Shown in pieces: positions 1 to 5,230 of a stretch of 5,230 nt of DNA. How positions within the stretch are numbered: position 1 is the first letter of the stretch; each line of letters opens with the position of its first letter. Origin of the DNA: Bacteroidota bacterium (lineage in GTDB: Bacteria; Bacteroidota; Bacteroidia; Bacteroidales; CG2-30-32-10). The position numbers and the translations under genes are program-made. The DNA is taken from assembly GCA_013334735.1 (NCBI GenBank), contig JAAXXA010000244.1, forward strand, positions 1-5,230, written 5' to 3'. Below the pieces are notes generated by a model. That model ran no database searches, was not told the origin of the DNA, and worked only from the letters and a program-made list of their open reading frames with translations.

Positions 1-582
1 ATACACGTCGATCAAGCTTTCTAACGATTGCAATGTATCAACTTTGTCGTAAGCATTGGTATTAAAAACTATTACCGGGCTCCTGCCCTTTTCATGTAAA
101 GCATAAATAATAGCTTTCATTTGCGGGATACAATGCGAAGGTGATACAAAACCAAGCAGATTACAATCCTTATCTAAAAATGCGATTATTTTATTTACAA
201 CTTCTTCGAGTTTAAAATGATTGTTGGTCAATGTTTGTGCAAAAAGTCCATTTTCATTATTACACTTAGGGGAAAAATGCTTACTTCGGCTCTGCTCAAT
301 ATCAGCATTTTCATTAAATTTATTTCGGCTTATCTGGTAATTCTGGCAAAAAATGCATTGAAGATTACAATGAGTAAAAAAAACATTGCATATTCCATTT
401 TTCCCACTGATAACAGGTTCCTCACCATTATGAAGACAAATAGAACCTATCGAAAAAGAAGCATCGCAATTGCAATAACCGAAATTTCCTTCGACTCTAT
501 TTGTATGGCATTCGCGCGGGCAAAAATTGCAATTTTTTAATTCTTCTAAATAATTTTGCATAAAAATATTCCGACTTACCAT
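1..582 (-). CDS. Radical SAM protein, PflX-like (COG1313 type), 3' end cut by window edge
   Basis: The minus strand is open for 194 codons from ATG at 582 to the left edge, so the C-terminal part is missing. Residues 18-25 have a CxxCxxxC cluster followed by the family's Asn-Arg, with C37 and C39 next. The motif HNGEEPVISG lies at 51-60. The radical SAM 4Fe-4S motif CNLQCIFC (C72, C76, C79) is followed by QNYQIS. This order is typical of the family annotated as putative pyruvate-formate-lyase activating enzyme PflX. Such enzymes cleave S-adenosylmethionine reductively in the cytoplasm, but the substrate of this family is unknown to me, so a PFL-activating role should not be assumed. Residues of about 87-122 look like an insertion before the conserved helix. 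An in-frame TAA lies upstream of 582. A second ATG at 561 (MQNYLEELKNC) is a plausible alternative start. No Shine-Dalgarno sequence is visible at either. The gene is divergent from the secreted-protein gene. Confidence 0.88.
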   Translation of the reverse strand, partial: MVSRNIFMQNYLEELKNCNFCPRECHTNRVEGNFGYCNCDASFSIGSICLHNGEEPVISGKNGICNVFFTHCNLQCIFCQNYQISRNKFNENADIEQSRSKHFSPKCNNENGLFAQTLTNNHFKLEEVVNKIIAFLDKDCNLLGFVSPSHCIPQMKAIIYALHEKGRSPVIVFNTNAYDKVDTLQSLESLIDVY

Positions 583-595
583 TTTTAGGAAATCA

Positions 596-603
596 CAAAA
601 ATA
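596..603 (-). promoter_or_regulatory. Possible -7 box for the radical SAM gene
   Basis: Read on the minus strand, this is TATTTTTG, an exact match to the Bacteroidota -7 consensus TAnnTTTG. No TTTG or TTG is seen at the expected -33 distance, and the region is so AT-rich that a chance match is likely. If it is real, transcription would start near 590. That leaves only about 8 bases before the ATG at 582 but about 29 before the ATG at 561, which would favour the shorter protein. Confidence 0.3.
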
Positions 604-688
604 GACTTTTTAATTAATTGATTGTTTTGTATTAAAAATATAAATACATTAAATATTTATTTTGAAGGAATCAACAGATTTTAGCATG

Positions 689-715
689 TTGCAACTCTTT
701 TTTTACATAAATTTG
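689..715 (+). promoter_or_regulatory. Candidate Bacteroidota promoter for the T9SS cargo gene
   Basis: TAAATTTG at 708-715 matches the -7 consensus TAnnTTTG exactly. TTG at 689-691 is a possible partial -33 element, with a 16-base spacer that is a little short. The predicted start of transcription near 721 would give a leader of roughly 22 bases before the ATG at 744. I see no operator-like palindrome in the 161-bp divergent region. Confidence 0.5.
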
Positions 716-743
716 GCGAAAAATTTATTGCAAATAAATACTT

Positions 744-2693
744 ATGGACAGATATATTTTAAATAACAAAGTAAGATCATTTTTTAAAATAATAGTTTTT
801 TCGTTTACTTCAAACGCATACTGCCAATTAGCAGTATCAATAGGTTCAACACCTCAGCAGCTTGTTCAAAATGTTTTGGTTGGAGGTGGTATTTCCGTTT
901 CTAATGTTACTTATACAGGTTCTTCAAGCCAGATAGGTAGTTTTAGCGGAGGAAACTCAACTAATCTTGGTTTGTCAAATGGTATTGTTATGTCGTCCGG
1001 TGTTGTTAACGGCACACTGTTTAGCCCGTCACTTGGTTCGCCTGTTACGGATTTTGCAGATACCCAATTATGGAATTTTCTTACTTATAATGGCGATCAT
1101 GATATTGAAGCGCTTACCGGATCAACTCAAACCTCTTTTGATGCAAGTGTTCTGGAATTTGATTTTATTCCTTTATCAGATACTGTCAAATTTAAGTATG
1201 TTTTTGCTTCTGAGGAATATCCTGAGTGGGTATGCGGAGATTATAATGATGCTTTTGGTTTTTTTATAAGCGGACCCGGTATTAACGGACCATATTCAAA
1301 TAACAGTATCAATATTGCAAACATACCGGGGACAACTTTACCTGTAGCAATAAGCTCTATAAATAACGGTTCTGCAGGAGAAAATGTAGATTTACCAAAT
1401 TGCATTTCTCTTTCCTATTCTATGTATTATGTTGATAACGAAGCAATGAACGGTGGAACAATAGTTTTCGACGGTTTTACGACTGTGCTTACAGCTTGGT
1501 GTGTTGTAACACCATGTCAACAATACCATATAAAATTAGCAGTTTCGGATTTAGGTGATGCAAATTTGGATTCCGGAGTATTTCTTGAAGCAGGTAGCTT
1601 TACATCAGCATCTATTACGGCTACATCTTCATCATCAAACTCAACATTGATAAATGACAGTACTGCCATAGAAGGTTGTACGGAAAGTAATATATCTTTT
1701 AAAAGAGCTGGAATTTCAATAACAAACGCTTTAACTCTACATTTAGATATTTCAGGCAGCGCAACTAATGGCGTTGACTATACTTTACTCCCTGACAGTA
1801 TAACTTTTCCGGCAGGTCAAACTACTGCAACACTTATTATTCATCCTATTTCTGATGGAATAGCTGAAGGTACCGAAAATATTATATTATCAATGTCGCC
1901 GAATCAGAACTGCGCTAATATCCAGATGGAAACGAAATCTTATATTGTTGACCAAACCCCACTTAGCGTTACTTTAACTGATGATACTACTTTTATTTGC
2001 CCCTTACCTGTTAATTTAAATATATTGGCAAATCCATCAGGAGGAAATGGAGCATATTCTTATTTATGGGATAATGGATTAGGAACTGATTCATCTATTC
2101 AGGTTTCGCCAAATTCAACAACTACATATTCTGTTTCAGTTACCGACGCTTGTAGTACACAACAAGTTGTTGACAGCGTAACAATAAACTTTCTAGTAAG
2201 CGCTCCTTTGCAGCTTAGCGTTACTGGAGATACTTTAATCTGTTCGCAAACACAGCAATCAACAATTACAGCGCTTGCAAGCGGAGGGGTAAGTCCTTAT
2301 ACTTACAACTGGAATCAAACATTGGGAAGCGGCAGTACTTTTAATGTTTCTCCTCCACAAACCACTACCTATAAAGTAACCGTAACAGATACATGTGGAA
2401 TTAATACAAAAGTCGGAACTATTACAGTAAAAATACAGTGCCCCGTTGAGATTCCTAATGTATTCACACCGAACAGGGATAATAAAAACGATGTTTTTTT
2501 CATTAAAAACATTGATCAGAATCCAAATAGTAAATTATTAATATATAACAGATGGGGAGCAAAAGTTTACGAAAGCAATAATTATCAAAATAATTGGGAT
2601 GGGTCCAATAATTCAGATGGAACTTACTTTTATATTCTAACATTATCAAACACAACTTCTTTTAAGGGAACCATTACATTATTAAGAAATTAG
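744..2693 (+). CDS. Secreted choice-of-anchor L protein with T9SS type B sorting domain
   Basis: This 649-residue protein is probably exported and attached to, or released from, the cell surface. Residues 1-27 resemble a signal peptide, with K9/R11, a hydrophobic stretch around 13-21 and likely cleavage near AYC-Q. The core is short and contains a Lys. Residues of about 45-287 match the choice-of-anchor L domain, with LGLSNGIVMSSG (75-86), FASEEYPEWVCGDYNDAFGFF (starting at 154) and DSGVFLEAGSF (276-286). Residues of about 290-405 are Calx-beta-like (TNGVDYT, FPAGQTTATL, DGIAEGTENI). Two Ig/PKD-like repeats follow (412-471 and 493-552). Residues 568-649 are the type B (gliding-motility-associated) C-terminal domain: IPNVFTPNRDNKND, IYNRWGAKVYE, NWDG, DGTYFYIL. 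In this family the domain directs passage through the T9SS outer-membrane channel. The start is fixed by an in-frame stop at 735-737, and the next Met is residue 83. A promoter and terminator of its own suggest a single-gene transcript. Ligand and precise role are unknown; adhesion is a guess. Confidence 0.9.
   Translation: MDRYILNNKVRSFFKIIVFSFTSNAYCQLAVSIGSTPQQLVQNVLVGGGISVSNVTYTGSSSQIGSFSGGNSTNLGLSNGIVMSSGVVNGTLFSPSLGSPVTDFADTQLWNFLTYNGDHDIEALTGSTQTSFDASVLEFDFIPLSDTVKFKYVFASEEYPEWVCGDYNDAFGFFISGPGINGPYSNNSINIANIPGTTLPVAISSINNGSAGENVDLPNCISLSYSMYYVDNEAMNGGTIVFDGFTTVLTAWCVVTPCQQYHIKLAVSDLGDANLDSGVFLEAGSFTSASITATSSSSNSTLINDSTAIEGCTESNISFKRAGISITNALTLHLDISGSATNGVDYTLLPDSITFPAGQTTATLIIHPISDGIAEGTENIILSMSPNQNCANIQMETKSYIVDQTPLSVTLTDDTTFICPLPVNLNILANPSGGNGAYSYLWDNGLGTDSSIQVSPNSTTTYSVSVTDACSTQQVVDSVTINFLVSAPLQLSVTGDTLICSQTQQSTITALASGGVSPYTYNWNQTLGSGSTFNVSPPQTTTYKVTVTDTCGINTKVGTITVKIQCPVEIPNVFTPNRDNKNDVFFIKNIDQNPNSKLLIYNRWGAKVYESNNYQNNWDGSNNSDGTYFYILTLSNTTSFKGTITLLRN
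1977..2399 (+). repeat. Two tandem Ig/PKD-like repeats inside the T9SS cargo protein
   Basis: Residues 412-471 (bases 1977-2156) and 493-552 (bases 2220-2399) align without gaps at an offset of 81 residues. From C419-C470 against C500-C551, 24 of 52 positions are identical. These include SGG, YxYxW, LG, VSP, TTTYxVxVTD and the two flanking cysteines. The equal Cys-to-Cys spacing of 51 residues in both copies suggests one disulphide per repeat, which is inference. Such repeats usually act as stalk modules that hold the N-terminal domain away from the cell surface. Confidence 0.8.
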
Positions 2694-2716
2694 GACTTTT
2701 AATATAATTTTCGATA

Positions 2717-2757
2717 AAAAGACCTTCATAATACTCAAAGGTTTTTTGTACTTTTTT
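2717..2757 (+). terminator. Probable intrinsic terminator of the T9SS cargo gene
   Basis: The arms AAAAGACCTT (2717-2726) and AAGGTTTTTT (2738-2747) can form a 10-bp stem with one G-T wobble and an 11-base loop. A second run of six T lies at 2752-2757. The stem is AU-rich, so its strength is moderate. It starts about 24 bases after the TAG stop and lies before the GAPDH promoter, so it probably separates the two genes. Confidence 0.6.
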
Positions 2758-2781
2758 AGTATCTATTATTTATAAATTATG

Positions 2782-2789
2782 TAATTTTG
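2782..2789 (+). promoter_or_regulatory. Candidate -7 box for the GAPDH gene
   Basis: TAATTTTG matches TAnnTTTG exactly and lies 33 bases before the ATG, giving an expected leader of about 28 bases that is almost entirely A and T. No clean TTTG is present at -33; TTAG at 2756-2759 is the nearest similar sequence at the right spacing. The leader has no Shine-Dalgarno motif, and the start is preceded by an A-rich stretch, as is common in this phylum. Confidence 0.5.
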
Positions 2790-2822
2790 AAACGGTATTA
2801 AAATTATAAATATAAAAAAACT

Positions 2823-3827
2823 ATGGCTAAAATTAAAATTGCAATAAACGGATTCGGCAGAATTGGAAGAATTACTCTTCGTCAAATATTAAAACATGAC
2901 AACATAGAAGTAGTTGCGATCAACGACTTAACAGATAGCAAAACACTTGCACATTTGCTTAAATATGATTCCATACACGGACGTTTTCAAGGGGAAGTTT
3001 CCGCAGAAGAAGGTTACTTAGTTGTAAATGGTAAAAAAATAAAAATATTTGCAGAAAAAGATCCGGCAAATCTTCCATGGAAAGAACTTGAAGTTGATAC
3101 AGTAATTGAATCAACAGGTGTTTTTCGTAACAGGGAAAAATTAAGCAAACATTTAACTGCAGGAGCAAAAAAAGTTATTTTATCTGTTCCCGCCGACAGC
3201 AAGGAAGATGTTGATATTACTGTTGTATTAGGAGTAAATGATGAAAAAATTAAACCTGAGCACAAACTTATTTCAAACGCTTCCTGCACTACTAACTGTT
3301 TAGCGCCTGTTGCAAAAGTTTTACATGAAAATTTCGGGATTGTACGCGGACTAATGAATACAATTCACTCATATACTAACGATCAGGTAATTTTAGATTT
3401 TCCTCACAAAGATTTGCGCAGAGCAAGAGCAGCTGCAATGTCAATAATACCAACAAAAACAGGTGCGGCAAAAGCTGTCGGTTTAGTAATACCTGAGTTA
3501 GACAAAAAACTTGACGGTTTTTCGATGCGCGTTCCTACACCTGATGGATCTGTAGTAGATCTCACTTGTGAACTCGCTAAAAATGTTACTAAAGAAGAGA
3601 TAAATGATGTTATGAAAAAAGCGGCGGAAGGTTCATTAAAAGGCTATCTGGAATATTGCACCGACCCAATTGTAAGTACCGACATCATAGGGAATCCTCA
3701 TTCTTCAATATTCGATGCTCAGCTAACGCAAGTAATCGGAGGCAATTTTATTAAAGTTGTTTCGTGGTATGATAATGAATTAGGTTATTCAAGCAGATTA
3801 GTTGATTTGGCTATAAAGATTTCTTAA
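2823..3827 (+). CDS. gap: Glyceraldehyde-3-phosphate dehydrogenase, NAD-dependent type
   Basis: The protein has 334 residues, the usual full length. It oxidises and phosphorylates glyceraldehyde 3-phosphate to 1,3-bisphosphoglycerate with NAD in cytoplasmic glycolysis, and runs in reverse in gluconeogenesis. The N-terminal Rossmann motif is INGFGRIGR (8-16). D35 in AINDLTD is at the position linked to NAD rather than NADP preference. The catalytic site is SNASCTTNC with C155, and H182 in IHSYT is the partner base. Phosphate-site and S-loop motifs follow (HKDLRRARAAA, 195-205; TKTGAAKAVG, 211-220; RVPTPDGSVVDL, 236-247). The end shows the typical SWYDNELGYSSR (314-325). All key residues are present. 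The S-loop resembles the Bacillus/Geobacillus form (LPHKDLRRARAA) more than the E. coli form, with Phe193 where Leu is usual. The gene seems to have its own promoter and a strong terminator, so it is probably monocistronic and well expressed. It converges on the transketolase gene. Confidence 0.97.
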   Translation: MAKIKIAINGFGRIGRITLRQILKHDNIEVVAINDLTDSKTLAHLLKYDSIHGRFQGEVSAEEGYLVVNGKKIKIFAEKDPANLPWKELEVDTVIESTGVFRNREKLSKHLTAGAKKVILSVPADSKEDVDITVVLGVNDEKIKPEHKLISNASCTTNCLAPVAKVLHENFGIVRGLMNTIHSYTNDQVILDFPHKDLRRARAAAMSIIPTKTGAAKAVGLVIPELDKKLDGFSMRVPTPDGSVVDLTCELAKNVTKEEINDVMKKAAEGSLKGYLEYCTDPIVSTDIIGNPHSSIFDAQLTQVIGGNFIKVVSWYDNELGYSSRLVDLAIKIS

Positions 3828-3868
3828 TCGTTATTACCGGATTTAATAAATTACAAAAGCACAGTATT

Positions 3869-3903
3869 AAAGTGATTATCTCTTTCTGATAATCACTTTT
3901 TTT
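3869..3903 (+). terminator. Strong intrinsic terminator of the GAPDH gene, overlapping the transketolase 3' end
   Basis: AAAGTGATTATC (3869-3880) and GATAATCACTTT (3888-3899) form a perfect 12-bp stem with a 7-base loop, followed on the + strand by seven T (3897-3903). It begins 41 bases after the GAPDH stop. On the minus strand the same DNA encodes the last residues (KKVIIRKR) and the TAA stop (3878-3876) of the transketolase gene. In that direction the hairpin is followed only by TTTAATA, so termination of the minus-strand transcript here would be weaker. Confidence 0.88.
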
Positions 3904-4841
3904 GTTGCATCGATAATATGTTTGGCTGTCATTCCATATTTTTCCATTAGTTGCTTAGGTGTTCCTGATTCGCCAAAAGAATCATTCATGCCAACAAATT
4001 CGACAGGAACAGGGAAATGTTTTGCCAGCACTTCCGAAACGGCACTTCCAAAGCCACCATATATTTGGTGTTCTTCGGCTGTAACTATCGCGCCGGTTTC
4101 TTTAGCAGCTTTTATAATTATTTTCTCATCAATAGGTTTGATCGTATGAATATTTATAACCCTTGCATGTATTCCTTCTTTTTCCAACATATATGCTGCT
4201 TGCAAGGCTTCCCAGGAAAGATGACCTGTAGCAAAAATTGTTAAATCGTTTCCCTCTTTAAATAATTGCCCCTTCCCTATTTCAAATTTTTGAGAAGTAT
4301 CAGTAAAATCGGGCACTGCTTCCCTACCATATCTAATAAATACAGGTCCTTTAATTTCATTAAGCGCTGCAATAGTTGCCAATTTAGTTTGTGTAGCATC
4401 ACAAGGCGAAAGAAAAGTCATATAAGGTAGTACACGCATAATAGCAATATCTTCGAGTGCTTGATGCGTTGCGCCATCAGGTCCTACAGATATTCCCGCG
4501 TGAGCGCCACCAATTATTACATGAAGGTTATTATAACAAACAGAAACTCTTATCTGATCTGTAGTACGCAAAGCAGCGAACACACTATATGTAGCAAAAA
4601 CAGGAATTTTTCCGGCTAATGCAAGTCCGGCTGCAACTCCCATGCAGTTTTGCTCAGCTATTCCCAATGAAAAAAACCGATCGGGAAATTTTTCGGCAAA
4701 TGTGTTTATCTTAACAGACGCAGTAATATCAGCGCCTATGGATACTATGTCAGCATTTTTCGCACCTGCTTCAAGCAAGCCTTCTCCAAACCCAAAACTC
4801 GTGGGGATATTACCTTTGTTAATAAAATTATTTTCAACCAT
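3876..4841 (-). CDS. Transketolase, C-terminal subunit (split form)
   Basis: The protein has 321 residues, matching the C-terminal half (COG3958 type) of transketolases split into two genes. Transketolase moves two-carbon ketol units between sugar phosphates in the non-oxidative pentose phosphate pathway, using thiamine diphosphate. This half carries the pyrimidine-binding domain (about 12-175) and the C-terminal domain (about 190-310). GIAEQN (60-65) contains E63, the Glu expected to activate the cofactor's aminopyrimidine ring. Also present are FATYSVFAALRTTDQIR (82-98), GGAHAGISVGPDGATHQALED (from 111, with H126), FIRYGRE (168-174) and TAEEHQIYGGFGSAV (254-268). The thiamine-diphosphate GDG motif lies in the other subunit, which is not in this window. 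The start at 4841 is 12 bases after the stop of the NlpC/P60 gene, so the two are probably co-transcribed. No Shine-Dalgarno sequence is seen. Related two-subunit enzymes (E1-beta, DXP synthase) share the fold, but length and motifs fit transketolase best. Confidence 0.93.
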   Translation of the reverse strand: MVENNFINKGNIPTSFGFGEGLLEAGAKNADIVSIGADITASVKINTFAEKFPDRFFSLGIAEQNCMGVAAGLALAGKIPVFATYSVFAALRTTDQIRVSVCYNNLHVIIGGAHAGISVGPDGATHQALEDIAIMRVLPYMTFLSPCDATQTKLATIAALNEIKGPVFIRYGREAVPDFTDTSQKFEIGKGQLFKEGNDLTIFATGHLSWEALQAAYMLEKEGIHARVINIHTIKPIDEKIIIKAAKETGAIVTAEEHQIYGGFGSAVSEVLAKHFPVPVEFVGMNDSFGESGTPKQLMEKYGMTAKHIIDATKKVIIRKR

Positions 4842-4853
4842 GAGAAAATGTTT

Positions 4854-5230
4854 TCAAATAATTCTTTTAATAAGTCTTAATTTATGAGTATATTTTTTTG
4901 TTTTCACCTGAAATATTCCTTCATGATCAAGGTTATCAATACGCACACGCCCTGAAGCATGAATAATTTGGCCATTATTAATAATGATACCTGTATGTAC
5001 AATTATCCCATCTTCATTATCAAAAAAAGCAATATCTCCGGGAACAGCTTCTGAAAGAAAATTAATCGTTGTTCCCTGAGATGCTTGTTGAGAGGCATCT
5101 CTGGGTAACCTAATCCCGATAAGTTTGTAAACCATTTGTACAAATCCGGAACAGTCAATTCCGAAAGGAGATCTACCTCCCCAAAGGTAAGGCGCATCCA
5201 AATACATGTAAGCATTTTCAACTATTTTAT
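4854..5230 (-). CDS. NlpC/P60 (C40) cell-wall peptidase, N-terminal part beyond the window
   Basis: The frame stays open past the ATG at 5207 to the right edge, encoding KIVENAY directly before MYLDAPYLWGG. This matches the conserved first helix of the NlpC/P60 domain, so 5207 is an internal Met and the true start is off-window. The catalytic residues are visible: Cys in GIDCSGF (codon 5153-5151), His in IVHTGI and His in IIHASG, numbers 19, 71 and 83 from that Met. PGDIAFFDN is also typical. Family members are papain-like hydrolases that cut peptide bonds in peptidoglycan stem peptides, often D-Glu to diamino acid, outside the cytoplasmic membrane. Bacterial SH3-like domains often precede the catalytic domain, but that part cannot be seen here. 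The gene ends 12 bases before the transketolase start, suggesting one transcript. There is no obvious functional link between the two. Confidence 0.92.
   Translation of the reverse strand, partial: KIVENAYMYLDAPYLWGGRSPFGIDCSGFVQMVYKLIGIRLPRDASQQASQGTTINFLSEAVPGDIAFFDNEDGIIVHTGIIINNGQIIHASGRVRIDNLDHEGIFQVKTKKYTHKLRLIKRII

Noticed and set aside
217..540. Open frame on the + strand over the radical SAM region
   Set aside because: It is the antisense of a clearly coding frame with family motifs. Its translation resembles no protein and has biased, low-information composition.
583..743. Small RNA, riboswitch or operator in the divergent intergenic region
   Set aside because: The region is very AT-rich, with no stable hairpin, palindrome or known riboswitch core that I can see. 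Only promoter-like motifs stand out.
744..824. Lipoprotein signal with C27 as the lipidated Cys
   Set aside because: The residues before C27 (SNAY) do not fit a lipobox such as L-[AS]-[GA]-C. A signal peptidase I site near C27-Q28 fits T9SS cargo better.
967..1269. Open frame on the + strand inside the T9SS cargo gene
   Set aside because: It is an out-of-frame shadow of the choice-of-anchor L coding region, with no motif of its own.
2959..3289. Two overlapping minus-strand open frames opposite the GAPDH gene
   Set aside because: Both are antisense to a complete, conserved enzyme gene and have no start signal or recognisable domain.
3922..4887. Three + strand open frames opposite the transketolase gene
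   Set aside because: They mirror the conserved minus-strand coding frame and show no protein family features.
5003..5221. Second minus-strand open frame over the NlpC/P60 region
   Set aside because: The other minus frame has the catalytic Cys and both His motifs in order. This one is a frame-shifted shadow.
1..5230. A new multi-gene system (defence, mobile or biosynthetic)
   Set aside because: The genes have unrelated housekeeping or surface roles, lie in several separate transcription units, and there are no repeats, integrase, transposase or toxin-like genes. I see no support for a novel system in this window.

Overview
The window looks like a piece of a Bacteroidota (Bacteroidetes) chromosome. 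It is AT-rich. The clearest lineage marker is a large secreted protein that ends in a type B type IX secretion (T9SS) sorting domain. Start codons lack Shine-Dalgarno sequences and follow A/T-rich leaders. Matches to the Bacteroidota -7 promoter motif TAnnTTTG lie in front of the + strand genes. Nothing in the sequence fixes genus or species.

Layout from left to right. Positions 1-582 (minus strand) hold the 5' part of a radical SAM gene of the PflX-like family, cut by the left edge. A 161-bp divergent intergenic region follows, with a good promoter candidate for the next gene. Positions 744-2693 (plus) encode a 649-residue exported protein: signal peptide, choice-of-anchor L domain, Calx-beta-like segment, two tandem Ig/PKD-like repeats and a T9SS type B C-terminal domain. 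A terminator (2717-2757) and a promoter candidate (2782-2789) separate it from a complete NAD-type glyceraldehyde-3-phosphate dehydrogenase gene (2823-3827, plus). Positions 3876-4841 (minus) encode the C-terminal half of a split transketolase. It converges on the GAPDH gene, and a strong hairpin terminator for GAPDH overlaps its last codons and stop. Twelve bases upstream of it, and probably in the same transcript, is an NlpC/P60 cell-wall peptidase gene (4854-5230, minus), cut by the right edge.

Functionally this is a mix of housekeeping and surface genes. GAPDH (glycolysis) and transketolase (pentose phosphate pathway) share the metabolite glyceraldehyde 3-phosphate, but they are transcribed towards each other and are not one operon. 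The T9SS cargo gene appears to be its own transcription unit. I see no mobile element, CRISPR array, RNA gene or defence cassette, and no convincing new multi-gene system. The most notable local points are the terminator nested in coding sequence, the extra segment in the radical SAM protein, and the transketolase half-gene whose immediate upstream neighbour is a peptidase instead of its partner subunit.
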